NCBI RefSeq assembly: GCF_900090265.1
Contig: NZ_LT607752.1
Location: forward strand, 4,588,001-4,652,000
Length of the DNA stretch: 64,000 bases
DNA from: Micromonospora rifamycinica
GTDB lineage: Bacteria > Actinomycetota > Actinomycetes > Mycobacteriales > Micromonosporaceae
Direction: 5' to 3'
Shown here: one piece after another, positions 52,959 to 61,960 of the stretch
How positions within the stretch are numbered: position 1 is the first letter of the stretch
Layout: each line of letters starts with the position of its first letter
Position numbers and translations under genes: made by a program
Notes under the pieces: generated by a model
Told to the model about the DNA's origin: nothing
Database searches by the model: none
What the model saw: only the letters and a program-made list of their open reading frames with translations

Positions 52959-54772
52959 CGCCCCTCCGTCCCTCGCTCCACGGCGACCGCCACCTGCCCG
53001 ACGGTCAGCCGGGCCACGGGCAGGCGGGCGGGGGAGCACGACACGTAGTCGGCCCCCAGCCCGACCAGCAGCCGGACCGCCGCCGGGTCGAGTGCGTGTT
53101 CGCCGCAGATACCGACGCCGATGTCCGGCCTCACCTTACAAGCGGCGGTGACCGCCTGCCGGACGAGTTCGCCGACCCCGTGGTCGTCCCAGCGGACCAT
53201 CGGCGACTCGTCGACCAGGCCGAGATCCCGGTAGCGGGGGAGCAGCTCCCGCTCGGCGTCGTCCCGGCACAGCCCCCAGCCGAGCGCGGTCAGGTCGTTG
53301 CTGCCGATGGAGAGGAAGTCGGCCCGCCGCGCCAGCTCACCGGCGACGAGCGCGGCGCGCGGTGTCTCGATCATCGCCCCGACCGGCATGGTCTCCGTCC
53401 CGGTCCCACCGCACCGCTCGTACGCCTCGGCCAGCCGGTCACGGACCAGGTCCAGTTCGGCCGGCACGGTCACCATCGGCACCAGCAGCTCGGGGCGGGG
53501 GTCGCCGCCGTCCCGGCGGACCAACCGGGTCGCCTCGACCAGCGCGGTGAGTTGCGCCGCCAGCAACCGCGGATCGAGGACGCCCAACCGGATGCCCCGG
53601 ACGCCGAGCATCGGGTTGGTCTCGTGCAGCCGCCGGGCGGCGGCGAGCGTCACCGGGTCGGGTCCGGCCCCGCCGCCGCCCCGCGCCTCGGCGGCGGCGA
53701 CCTCAAGCCGGGTCAGGTCGGGGAGGAACTCGTGCCGGGGCGGGTCGAGCAGCCGGATCGCCACCGGCAGCCCGTCCATGGCCCGCAGCAGGGCGACGAA
53801 GTCGTCGCGCAGCACGTCCCGCAGGCGGTCGAGGGCCTCGGACGTCCCGGCGCTGCCGGTGCCGGTCAACACCCTGGCCAGCAGCGGCTGCCGCTCGCCG
53901 AGCAGCATGTGCTCGATCCGGCAGAGCCCGACGCCGGTGGCGCCCGCCCGCCTGCCGGCCTCGGCGTCGGCGGGTGAGTCGGCGTTGACCCGGACGGCGA
54001 GGCGGGCGTGCCGGTCCGCCACGGCGAGGATCCGGTCCACCGCCGGTCCGGTGTGGTCGGTGCGGGTGGTCGGCGCGGTGGGCGGGTCACCCCGGTGGAC
54101 GGTGCCGGCGGAGCCGTCCACGGTCACCCGGTCTCCGGGCCGGACCGGCTCCCCGTCGTCGGGGCGCAGGCAGGGCTCGTCCGGGTCGACAGTGGCGTCG
54201 CGGAGCGCGGTCACGCAGACCCGGCCGAGCCCACGGGTGACCACTGCCGCGTGCGAGGTGTTGCCGCCCTGCTCGGTGACCACGGCGGCGGCGGCGAGCA
54301 GGCCGGGCAGGTCCTGCGGTCTGGTGACGGGGAGGATCAGTACCGGGTCGGCCCCACCCTGGCGGGCCGCCACCGCGGCGTCGGCGCTGAAGACGGCGAC
54401 GCCGCCGGCCACGCCCGGCGCGACGCCCCGACCGTGGCAGAGCACCGGGAGGCCGGTGACCCGGCCGGCAGGTGCCAGCACCCGGGTCAGATCGGTCGCG
54501 CGGACCATGCCGAGGGCGTCCCGTTCGGTGAGCGCGCCCTCGTCCAGCAGCGCCGCGACGTGGGTGAGCAGCGCGGCGTCCCGGAGTACGAGCGGGGTCA
54601 CGGCGACGATCCGGAGGCGGTGCGCCCGGACCGTGAACTCGACGCGTACCGGCTGGCCGGCATCGCGGTGGGAGGACTCCACCACGGCGGTCAGCTCCGC
54701 GCCCCACGGCTGTCCGGCGGCGGTCGCGGCGAGATCCCGGCCGCCGTGCAGGAGCAGGTGAGCGCCGGTCAC
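52955..54772 (-). CDS. PPDK/PEP-synthase-like enzyme lacking the ATP-grasp domain
   Basis: 605 aa from a GTG at 54772. After ~95 unusual N-terminal residues it follows pyruvate phosphate dikinase: a phosphohistidine domain with GVAPGVAGGVAVF and VTEQGGNTSHAAVVTRGLG (catalytic His in TSHA), then the PEP/pyruvate barrel with GATGVGLCRIEHML, PMLGVRGIRLG, GAMIETPRAALVA, FLSIGSNDLTALGWG and GICGEHAL. PPDK is normally ~880 aa and starts with an ATP-binding ATP-grasp domain, absent here. The enzyme can therefore probably move phosphate between PEP and its own His but needs another partner or acceptor. It lies between the precursor and exporter genes, so the acceptor may be the peptide or a tailoring protein. 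Confidence 0.82.
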   Translation of the reverse strand: MTGAHLLLHGGRDLAATAAGQPWGAELTAVVESSHRDAGQPVRVEFTVRAHRLRIVAVTPLVLRDAALLTHVAALLDEGALTERDALGMVRATDLTRVLAPAGRVTGLPVLCHGRGVAPGVAGGVAVFSADAAVAARQGGADPVLILPVTRPQDLPGLLAAAAVVTEQGGNTSHAAVVTRGLGRVCVTALRDATVDPDEPCLRPDDGEPVRPGDRVTVDGSAGTVHRGDPPTAPTTRTDHTGPAVDRILAVADRHARLAVRVNADSPADAEAGRRAGATGVGLCRIEHMLLGERQPLLARVLTGTGSAGTSEALDRLRDVLRDDFVALLRAMDGLPVAIRLLDPPRHEFLPDLTRLEVAAAEARGGGGAGPDPVTLAAARRLHETNPMLGVRGIRLGVLDPRLLAAQLTALVEATRLVRRDGGDPRPELLVPMVTVPAELDLVRDRLAEAYERCGGTGTETMPVGAMIETPRAALVAGELARRADFLSIGSNDLTALGWGLCRDDAERELLPRYRDLGLVDESPMVRWDDHGVGELVRQAVTAACKVRPDIGVGICGEHALDPAAVRLLVGLGADYVSCSPARLPVARLTVGQVAVAVERGTEGR

Positions 54773-54941
54773 GCCGAACTGGAACTGACCCGAGAGCCCG
54801 GGTCGCCCCGTGCCCGGGTCGCACGAATAGGCGAGACCACTACCGGAATCGGTGCTCAGCCTGTGTCTCCCGTCATGGACGTGGAGACTCCGGCGAGTGG
54901 ACGGCCACCCGCCGGATCCCCCGTGATCTGGTGCGTGGTCG

Positions 54942-55094
54942 TCAGCCCCGGACGGCGTCGACGTGGACGCCGAACAGGTACGTCCGGTCCGCCACCTTGA
55001 TGGCCTCCTCGTTGCTGATCGGGGCGAAGTCCAGCTCCGCCAGATCCTCCTGGATGTCCTTCGGAAGCGCGTTCTCGCGCGTGTCGTTCGTCAT
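54942..55094 (-). CDS. Candidate RiPP precursor peptide
   Basis: 50-aa peptide from the ATG at 55094, starting MTNDTRENALPKDIQEDLAE and ending DRTYLFGVHVDAVRG. The first ~35 residues are acidic and helical with an LDFAPISNEEA patch, as in RiPP leaders. The end is short, with Thr, Tyr, Phe, His and Val, which would be the core. No Cys, and no double-glycine site. It is the first gene of the minus-strand operon (170 bp before the PEP-utilising enzyme), facing the radical SAM operon. The call rests on size, composition and neighbours; the ribosome binding site is weak. Confidence 0.65.
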   Translation of the reverse strand: MTNDTRENALPKDIQEDLAELDFAPISNEEAIKVADRTYLFGVHVDAVRG

Positions 55095-55810
55095 ATCGGC
55101 GACGATACATGCGCCCGGACAGCCCGGCGAGTCCGGAGAACCGTCCGGCGCTGTTCCGGGCCGGTGTCGGAACATTTCCGGGACGGCCCGGACGGTACGT
55201 CGGATCGCTGCTCAGCGGGCTTCCCAACGGGCGTCCGAATCTGTTGCTCCGAGCCGGTCCCGTCGTCCTGCCGGCGGTGTTGCGGCATTGTCCCGAATGA
55301 CGAGAGACATATCGACGTCAACCGCACTGATCCGGTTCCACCGTGGCGGTCCCGGCGCTTCCGGCCGGTGGGCGGTCGGCGGTGGGCGGCCGGTGTGCGA
55401 CGGTCGGTCGGCGGTCGGTGGGCGGTGGGTCGAAACTATCGGGGCGGTCGCCCGAAACTACCGGTTGAAAACCCCGGGCCGGTCTGGCACTGTAGTAAGA
55501 CATTGATGAGTGTGAACGTTAACACGATCTTGGCGACCCCGGAGGCGTCTCATGCCCGTCGGGACGACCCGCACGGGTCCGTGCCCGGCCACCGGCCCGG
55601 AGCACGTGTGGACGCCGCCGGCCAGGCCCGGGAGCGACCCGCTCGCCGGCCGGGCCGCGCCCTGAACTCCGGCGGCGACCGACGCCCCGCACCGTCCCGG
55701 CCGGTTCCGCCGACGCGGCCCCCGACCGGACGACACCCGCGGGCGGCCCCGGCGCCGGCCGGGGCGTCCGTACCGCACCACCCACCACCCACCACCAGGA
55801 GGTACCGACA
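55095..55810. other. Intergenic region between the RiPP precursor and the cutinase-like gene
   Basis: About 700 bp with no convincing gene. It includes a G/C-rich patch of imperfect GGTCGGCGGTGGGC-like repeats (about 55365-55435), a LacI-type operator at 55511-55524 and a possible TTGAAA -35 at 55465. The hydrolase would have a ~300-nt leader if transcription starts near the operator. Confidence 0.45.
55511..55524. promoter_or_regulatory. LacI-family-type operator
   Basis: TGTGAACGTTAACA is a near-perfect palindrome around a central CG (TGT.AACGTT.ACA), the shape of LacI/GalR-family operators in actinomycetes. It lies about 20 bp after a possible TTGAAA/TAGTAA promoter and ~290 bp before the cutinase-like gene. 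Probably carbon-source control of the secreted hydrolase. Confidence 0.45.
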
Positions 55811-57232
55811 GTGCGAGGACAGGCATACCACCCCCCGCCCCCGGAGCGAACCCACGCCGCAACGGCGCACCCCGGCCGGCGGGGACGGCTGGTCAAGCTG
55901 GCCGCGGCCGGGGTCGCCGCCGCCGTCGCCGGACTGCTCACCATGACGGTGGCCTCCGGATCGGCGTCCGCCGCCGACAACCCGTACCAGCGGGGACCGG
56001 ACCCCACCCGGAGCAGCGTCGCGGCCGTGAACGGTCCGTTCGCCAACACCTCGGTCGCCGTCCCGACCGGGTACGGCTTCAACGGCGGCCGGATCTACTA
56101 CCCGACCGACACCAGCCAGGGCACTTTCGGCGCCATCGCGATCTCGCCGGGGTACACCGCGCTGTTCTCCGTCGAACTGGCCTGGATGGGGCCGTGGCTG
56201 GCCTCCCACGGCTTCGTCGTGATCGGCATCGAGACCAACAGCCGTAACGACTTCGACACCGCCCGGGGCACCCAGCTGCTCGCTGCGCTGGACTACCTGA
56301 CCCAGCAGAGCCCGGTGCGCGACCGGGTCGACCCCAATCGGCTGGCCGTCTCCGGTCACTCCATGGGCGGCGGTGGGGCGCTGAGCGCCGCCATCCGGCG
56401 CTCGTCGTTGAAGGCCGTGGTCGGCATCGCCCCGTACTCGCCGTCGTCGAACCTGGCCAACGACCGGGTGCCCACGATGGTCTTCGCCGGGCAGGCGGAC
56501 ACGGTGGTCACCCCGTCCTACGCCACCGGCCTCTACAACAGTCTCCCGGCCACCACCGAGAGCGCCTACCTGGAGGTCGCGGGCGCCGACCACGGGTTCA
56601 TGGTCGGCCGGTCGAACCCGGTGCTGATCCGGACCATGCTGCCGTTCCTCAAGATGTTCGTCGACAACGACGCCCGGTACAGCCAGTTCCTCTGCCCGCT
56701 GGCGGACAACAGCGGCGTGGTCAGCTACCGCAGCACCTGCCCGCTGCTGCCGACGACGCCGACCACCCCGCCGCCGACCCCGTCGGACACCCCGCCGCCG
56801 ACGCCGAGCGGCACCCCGACCACGCCGCCGACCACCGGCCCGCCCGGCACCGCCAGCCTGGTCGTCGGTGCGCAGTCCGGCCGCTGCCTCGACGTGCCCA
56901 ACGCCTCCCGTGCCAACGGCACCCGGGTGCAGCTCTGGGACTGCAACCGGCAGGCCAACCAGCAGTGGACGTACACCTCGACCAGGCAGCTACGGGTGTA
57001 CGGCGACATGTGTCTGGACGCGGCGGGCTCCGGCAACGGCGCGGCGGTCCAGATCTACGGCTGCCACGGTCAGCCGAACCAGCAGTGGACCGTCAACGCC
57101 AACGGCACCATCAGCGGTGTGCAGTCCGGGCGGTGCCTGGACGTCTGGAGCACGGCCAACGGCGCGCAGGTCCAGCTCTACGACTGCCACGGACAGACCA
57201 ACCAACGGTTCACCCTCACGCCCGTCGCCTGA
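55811..57232 (+). CDS. Secreted PETase/cutinase-like polyester hydrolase with ricin-type lectin domain
   Basis: 473 aa from a GTG at 55811, with AGGAGGT 8 bp upstream. Residues 1-55 are a signal peptide (LVKLAAAGVAAAVAGLLT, SASAAD). The mature protein opens NPYQRGPDPT like bacterial cutinases and Ideonella PETase. The triad is Ser184 (GHSMGGGG), Asp230 (FAGQADTVVTP) and His261 (GADHGF); the oxyanion Tyr115 is in SPGYTA, and the C-terminal Cys pair (FLCPLAD / STCPL) is kept. A Pro/Thr linker (about 312-340) joins a CBM13 beta-trefoil with three QxW-like repeats (NQQWTY, NQQWTV, NQRFTL). It likely cleaves cutin or other polyesters; activity on PET is plausible but untested. Confidence 0.9.
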   Translation: MRGQAYHPPPPERTHAATAHPGRRGRLVKLAAAGVAAAVAGLLTMTVASGSASAADNPYQRGPDPTRSSVAAVNGPFANTSVAVPTGYGFNGGRIYYPTDTSQGTFGAIAISPGYTALFSVELAWMGPWLASHGFVVIGIETNSRNDFDTARGTQLLAALDYLTQQSPVRDRVDPNRLAVSGHSMGGGGALSAAIRRSSLKAVVGIAPYSPSSNLANDRVPTMVFAGQADTVVTPSYATGLYNSLPATTESAYLEVAGADHGFMVGRSNPVLIRTMLPFLKMFVDNDARYSQFLCPLADNSGVVSYRSTCPLLPTTPTTPPPTPSDTPPPTPSGTPTTPPTTGPPGTASLVVGAQSGRCLDVPNASRANGTRVQLWDCNRQANQQWTYTSTRQLRVYGDMCLDAAGSGNGAAVQIYGCHGQPNQQWTVNANGTISGVQSGRCLDVWSTANGAQVQLYDCHGQTNQRFTLTPVA

Positions 57233-57287
57233 CGGTCCGGGCGGGTCACCGCCCGGCCCGCCCGGCACGGCCCGGGACTCTTCCGCC

Positions 57288-57323
57288 GGGCCGGTACCTC
57301 CCTGAGCCGGGAGGTGCCGGCCC
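57288..57323. terminator. Hairpin terminator after the cutinase-like gene
   Basis: GGGCCGGTACCTCCC (57288-57302) pairs with GGGAGGTGCCGGCCC (57309-57323) around a 6-base loop; the only irregularity is one G-T pair. It lies 55 bp after the stop codon. Confidence 0.7.
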
Positions 57324-57494
57324 GGCCCGCGCCGGGGATGTCCCGGGGAGCCGCCCCTGCCGGTCACCGACGCCGCTGCCCGGCCGCGCTGCCCGGTGCG
57401 GCGTCGGTGCGTCCGCCGGCGCCCGGCCGGCGTGTTCCCCCGCGCTAATCGACGTTGGCGGGACAAGCTGTGTCCGGTTTGCGAGGCTTAGCGG

Positions 57495-59930
57495 GTGCGG
57501 AGGGACGATCCCGCGCCCCACCCGACAGCCGGGGGGCGGCGTCTGGTGGCCCGTGACCCCGGGGCCATCGGCGATGTGAGCTGGGTCGAGCTCTTCGTCG
57601 ACCTGCTCTTCGTGTTCGCGTTCCTGGCCGTCACCACGCTGATGGGCGCGCACTTCAGCCCTCTCGGGTTGGCCCAGGGCGTACTCGTGATCCTCTTGCT
57701 CTGGCACTGCTGGACACCGTGTGTGTGGCTCGGCAACGTGGTGCACCTCGACCGGGGGATCATGCCCCCGATCATGCTCGGCATCGCCGCCGCCCTGATG
57801 GTGATCGGGGTCGCGATACCCGAGGCGTTCACCGACCGGCCGGGCGGGCTGCCCGGCCCGCTGGTGCTGATCTGTGGATACCTGCTGATCCGGGCGACCG
57901 CCATGGTCGTCCTCACGTTCGTCAGCCACCGGGGCGAGGGCGGACGGCGGTCGGTGGTGGTCGCATGGTTGATCTTCATCGTCGGCGGGCTGGTGCTGCT
58001 CGCCTCCGCCGTGGTGCCGCCCCTGCTCCCGGTGACGGTCGACGCCGCACCGGTGCAGATGGCGCTGTTCGCGGGAGCCCTCCTGATCGACTCGCTCATC
58101 CTCGTGGTGGCCAGCCGAGGTGGCTGGCGGGTCGTCTCGCCGTGGCACCTGGCCGAACGGCACGCCCTCATCGTGCTCATCGCGCTCGGCGAGACGATCA
58201 TCTCGATCGGCGCCAGCGAAGGGCTCGGGGTGGACCGCCCGGTGACCGCCCAGCTGGCGGGCGGTGCCGTACTGGGCATCACCGTGGTCTTCGTGCTGTG
58301 GTGGAGCTACTTCGACCTGGCCAAGGTGATCATCGAACGGGCGCTGAACGCCAGTGCCGGGAAGGACCGCGCCCGGGTCGGGCGCGACGTCTACAGCGGG
58401 CTGCACCTGCCCATGATCGGCGGGTTGATCTTCTTTGCGCTGGGGCTCAAGCACCTCAACACGCACGGCACCCCGGGCGGCACGCACCCGTGGCCCTCGG
58501 CCGGCACCATCATCCTGTACGGCGGGGTGCTGCTCTACCTCGGCGCGCTCGTCGCGGTGGAGTGGCGGGCGGTCCGGCTGCTGGGCCGCGGTCCGCTGAC
58601 CGGGGTGGCGCTGCTGGCGGTGCTGTTGACGGTGGTCGGACGGCTATCCGAGGTGCAGGCGCTCGTGGTGCTGGTCGTCGCCGCCTGCGCGATGTTGGTG
58701 CTGGACAACACCGCCTTCCGGCATCGGCACCGCCGACTCCACGCGTCCGTCGAGGGCGACCTCCCCGTCGGGTCGGTCGAACCCCGGGAACTCTTCGTCG
58801 ACCTGGTGTTCGTTTACGCCTTCATCGAGGTCACCGCGGTGATGAACCGCTTTCCGACGCTGCTCGGACTGGCCCAGGGCATGATCCTGCTGGCGCTGCT
58901 CTGGTGGGCCTGGACGTCGTACACCTGGCTCGCCAACGCGGTCCGGCAGGACAGCACGCTGCTACGACTGAGCACGGCGGGGATCATGATGGCGGTGCTG
59001 CTGATCGGGCTGGCGATCCCCCAGGCGTTCGTCCCACTGCCCGACAGCCTGCCCGGACCCCTCCTGGTCATCGGGTGCTACATCGTCATCCAACTCATGC
59101 AGGGGCTGATCTTCCGGCAGATCGTCCGCGAGAATCCCGACCTGCGGGGCGGCCACAGCCGGGTGGCCGCCACCACGGCCACCCTCCTGATCCTGACCGG
59201 GATCGCCGTCATCGAGGTGATCGCCCCCGAACGGGTGAGCCGCCATCCGGCCATGACGCTGCTCTGGGCCGCCGCGCTGGTCGTACAGTACGTCGGCGGT
59301 TACCGGGCCGGTGAGCGGCTGTGGCAGATCCGCCTGGTCCGGCACTGGGCCGACCGGCACGCCCTGGTCATCCTGATCGCCTTCGGCGAAGCGGTCCTCT
59401 CCATTGGCGTCGCCTTCGACGACCGGCCGATCTCCGCCCCCACGCTGATCGTCGTCGTCGCGACCGTGGTGGCCCTCGGCACCCTGTGGTGGAGCTACTT
59501 CACCGGCATCGACGCGGCCCGGATCGCGCTCGCGGCCCTGGCGGGGGACCGCCGGATACGCACCGCCCGGGACGCCTACACCTACCTGCACCTGCCGATG
59601 GTGGCCGGCATCGTCCTGGTCGCCTACGGTCTCCACCAGACCCTGGCCGCCTCCCAGGAGCGGCACAGCGCCCTACTGGGCCACTACACGCTGTTCCTCG
59701 GCGTGGCGCTGTACCTGGCCGGCAACCAGTTGTTCTGGCTACGGATCTTCCGGACCACCAGCCGGCACCGGTCCATCGGCGCGGGGGTGGTCACCGTGCT
59801 CGCACCGCTGACGGTGGCGCTGCCGTCCGTCGTCTCCCTGCTGCTGCTCACCGTGCTCGGGGTCGGCTTCGCCGTCGTCGAGGCGGTGCAGCAGGGCGAC
59901 CCGCGTACCCGGCTGCCGGCCCGGACGTGA
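57495..59930 (+). CDS. Double-length LtrA-family membrane protein
   Basis: 811 aa from a GTG at 57495. It consists of two LtrA (low temperature requirement A) repeats: each begins with a similar block (SWVELFVDLLFVFAFLAVTT at ~28 and EPRELFVDLVFVYAFIEVTA at ~430) and each contains AERHALIVLIALGET or ADRHALVILIAFGEA plus a WWSYF segment. Around 20 hydrophobic helices are visible. A usual LtrA protein is about half this length, so this is an internal duplication or fusion. Function of the family is unknown. It stands alone in its direction. Confidence 0.85.
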   Translation: MRRDDPAPHPTAGGRRLVARDPGAIGDVSWVELFVDLLFVFAFLAVTTLMGAHFSPLGLAQGVLVILLLWHCWTPCVWLGNVVHLDRGIMPPIMLGIAAALMVIGVAIPEAFTDRPGGLPGPLVLICGYLLIRATAMVVLTFVSHRGEGGRRSVVVAWLIFIVGGLVLLASAVVPPLLPVTVDAAPVQMALFAGALLIDSLILVVASRGGWRVVSPWHLAERHALIVLIALGETIISIGASEGLGVDRPVTAQLAGGAVLGITVVFVLWWSYFDLAKVIIERALNASAGKDRARVGRDVYSGLHLPMIGGLIFFALGLKHLNTHGTPGGTHPWPSAGTIILYGGVLLYLGALVAVEWRAVRLLGRGPLTGVALLAVLLTVVGRLSEVQALVVLVVAACAMLVLDNTAFRHRHRRLHASVEGDLPVGSVEPRELFVDLVFVYAFIEVTAVMNRFPTLLGLAQGMILLALLWWAWTSYTWLANAVRQDSTLLRLSTAGIMMAVLLIGLAIPQAFVPLPDSLPGPLLVIGCYIVIQLMQGLIFRQIVRENPDLRGGHSRVAATTATLLILTGIAVIEVIAPERVSRHPAMTLLWAAALVVQYVGGYRAGERLWQIRLVRHWADRHALVILIAFGEAVLSIGVAFDDRPISAPTLIVVVATVVALGTLWWSYFTGIDAARIALAALAGDRRIRTARDAYTYLHLPMVAGIVLVAYGLHQTLAASQERHSALLGHYTLFLGVALYLAGNQLFWLRIFRTTSRHRSIGAGVVTVLAPLTVALPSVVSLLLLTVLGVGFAVVEAVQQGDPRTRLPART

Positions 59931-59977
59931 CCCCGGGTCACCGGCCCACGCCCGGGGGCCGCCCCGGCGGCGTGCGC

Positions 59978-61177
59978 TCAGCCGACGGTGCAGGGCCTGC
60001 CGTTGAGCACGAAACCGGTCGGCGGCGCGTTGCTGGTGTTCCATCGTCCCTGCATGCCGAAGCTCGCCGAGCCGTTCGCCGCGAGGACCCGGTTCCAGTC
60101 GACGTTGCTGGCCGTCACCGTCGTACCGCTCTGGTCGACCGTGGCGTTCCAGGCGGAGGTGATCTGCTGGTCCCCCCGGAGGTCGAAGGTGAGCGTCCAG
60201 CCGTCGACCGGTGTCGCCGTGACGTTCTGGACCGTCACGACGGCGACGAAGCCCCCCTGCCACTCGGACTGGTTCTGGTAGCCCACCCGGCAGGTGGGCG
60301 GCGGCGGGGTGGGCGGAGTGGGCGGGGTGGACGTCGTCGGCGCGGTGACGGTGTTGGAGGCGATCGACACGTTGCCCGCCGCGTCGCGGGCCCGCACGTA
60401 GAACAGGTTGCGCAGCGGGGTCGACGTCGGGAGCGTGACGGTGTACGTCGTGACGGGGACGGTGGCGACCACGACCGAGGTGAACCAGCCGTCGAAGCGG
60501 TAGACGTTGTAGCCGCGGACGCCGACGTCGTCGGTCGACGGCGACCAGGAGAGCGTCGCGGTCGAGTCGGTCACGTCGCCGATGGTCAGGTTCTGCGGAG
60601 CGGATGGCGGGGTGGTGTCCGGTCCGGTGTCGGTCACCGGGGTGACCACGGTCAGCGTGTCCGACGAGACGGAACGGTGCCCGACGCTGTCCCGGGCGGA
60701 GATCCGGAACGAGTACTGCCGGCCCGCGCCGATGTAGTTGCTGATCGTGGTGGTGGTGACGTTCCCGACGCTGGCCGACATGACGACGTCGTCGAAGGCC
60801 ATGTAGTACGTGATGTCGTAGCCGACGATGGCGCAACAGCCGGGCGTCGCGGCCGTCCAGGTGAGGGTGACCGATCCCGTCCGCACCTGGCTGGCGGCGA
60901 CGTTCGTGGGGGCACCCGGCGGGAAGGGCGAGGTGTTCGGGGTGGTGGACGGTGCGGTCGGACCCGGCGGCGTGGCCGTGGCCTGCCCCGGGACGGGCGC
61001 CGCGACGCCTGCGGGCGCGGGGTGCCCGATCGCCGCCGGGACGGGCGCCGCGGTGCCCGCACCGGCCGCCGGACCGGCGGTCAGCCCGGCACCGAGCACC
61101 GCGATCGACGAGACGACGGCGGCCACCAGGCCGGGCCGGGCGCGCCGGAACGGCGGGGACGAGGGGACGCCAACCAT
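59978..61177 (-). CDS. Secreted protein with two fibronectin III domains and a C-terminal CBM2
   Basis: 399 aa from the ATG at 61177. It has a signal peptide (Arg-rich start, LVAAVVSSIAVLGAGL), then a Pro/Ala/Thr-rich stretch, FN3 domain 1 (~85-180, PTNVAASQVRTGSVTLTW), FN3 domain 2 (~195-285, LTIGDVTDSTATLSWSPS), a Pro/Thr linker, and a cellulose-binding CBM2 (~300-399: CRVGYQNQSEWQGGF, GWTLTFDL, NGRPCTVG with the terminal Cys pair). No catalytic domain was recognised. It probably sticks to cellulose or chitin as an accessory protein. It is convergent with the LtrA gene (47 bp apart). Confidence 0.87.
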   Translation of the reverse strand: MVGVPSSPPFRRARPGLVAAVVSSIAVLGAGLTAGPAAGAGTAAPVPAAIGHPAPAGVAAPVPGQATATPPGPTAPSTTPNTSPFPPGAPTNVAASQVRTGSVTLTWTAATPGCCAIVGYDITYYMAFDDVVMSASVGNVTTTTISNYIGAGRQYSFRISARDSVGHRSVSSDTLTVVTPVTDTGPDTTPPSAPQNLTIGDVTDSTATLSWSPSTDDVGVRGYNVYRFDGWFTSVVVATVPVTTYTVTLPTSTPLRNLFYVRARDAAGNVSIASNTVTAPTTSTPPTPPTPPPPTCRVGYQNQSEWQGGFVAVVTVQNVTATPVDGWTLTFDLRGDQQITSAWNATVDQSGTTVTASNVDWNRVLAANGSASFGMQGRWNTSNAPPTGFVLNGRPCTVG

Positions 61178-61219
61178 GGCTCAACAATGCGGCAAGACAT
61201 CGATAAGCGCCAACATGTC

Positions 61220-61723
61220 TCACTCTTCGGTCGGCATTGCCGCCTTCTCCGTGGGCCAGATCTGAATGAGGTGCCGCTCGACGGGGTGACCGGGGCCGAA
61301 CGGCAGGTGCCCGACCGCGTGCCCGCCCGCGACGTGGATCCGGATCCGGTACCAGGAGTCGGGGGCGCCGACGAAGGTGGGGAGCTGCGGGGGCGGGTCG
61401 GCGAAGTGGGAGTCCACCGACACCATGCCGCTGACCGTGTGCTGGCTGACCTCCACGATGCGGTGCCATCCGTCGGCCCGGACGCGCGGTGACCTGCGGT
61501 GGATCTCCAGTCGCACCCGCAACGGGCCGTGGAAGGTGCCGGTGCTGATCAGCGCCCCGGTCGACCCCAGCGCCACCACCCCGTTGCCCGTCGCGGCGTC
61601 CGGGAGGATCTCCGGTGCCCCGTCGTGGTCGACGAGTTCGTAGCAACCGTGTGCGCTCACCACCACGTCCTCGCCGTACGCCACGGGTCCGGCGGGCTCG
61701 GGCGGGGTGGTGCGGGAGGTCAC
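61220..61723 (-). CDS. Hypothetical protein
   Basis: 167 aa from a GTG at 61723; the frame is open further upstream but without coding character. It starts MTSRTTPPEPAGPVAYGEDV and is beta-rich with many His, Trp and Tyr residues (YGEDVVVSAHGCYELVDHDG, DGWHRIVEVSQHT, WYRIRIHVAGGH). No signal peptide and no membrane helix. Family not recognised; a small beta-sandwich or cupin-like fold is possible. It lies 42 bp upstream of the CBM2-FN3 gene in the same direction. Confidence 0.65.
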   Translation of the reverse strand: MTSRTTPPEPAGPVAYGEDVVVSAHGCYELVDHDGAPEILPDAATGNGVVALGSTGALISTGTFHGPLRVRLEIHRRSPRVRADGWHRIVEVSQHTVSGMVSVDSHFADPPPQLPTFVGAPDSWYRIRIHVAGGHAVGHLPFGPGHPVERHLIQIWPTEKAAMPTEE

Positions 61724-61960
61724 CCGCCCATCCTGGCGGTCGCGCGGACATGCGCCAACTGCCGCGTCGCCTGGCCGGCGCGGTGGACCCGGCCCAAGCC
61801 ATCGAAGTGCGTCTCTTTTGCCGGTCCTGGCGTCATCTGCGGGCAGCCCCGGCGGCGGTATTTCCCGGAGCGGCCCCGACTCTTGCTCTACGTCATCGCG
61901 CCGACACGGCATGGAAACCCGCCGGACTCGGCGTCCCCCGTCGATGGGAGAGCACCTGTC

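Noticed and set aside
54942..55094. Lanthipeptide precursor
   Set aside because: No Cys in the peptide and no lanthionine synthetase in the cluster.
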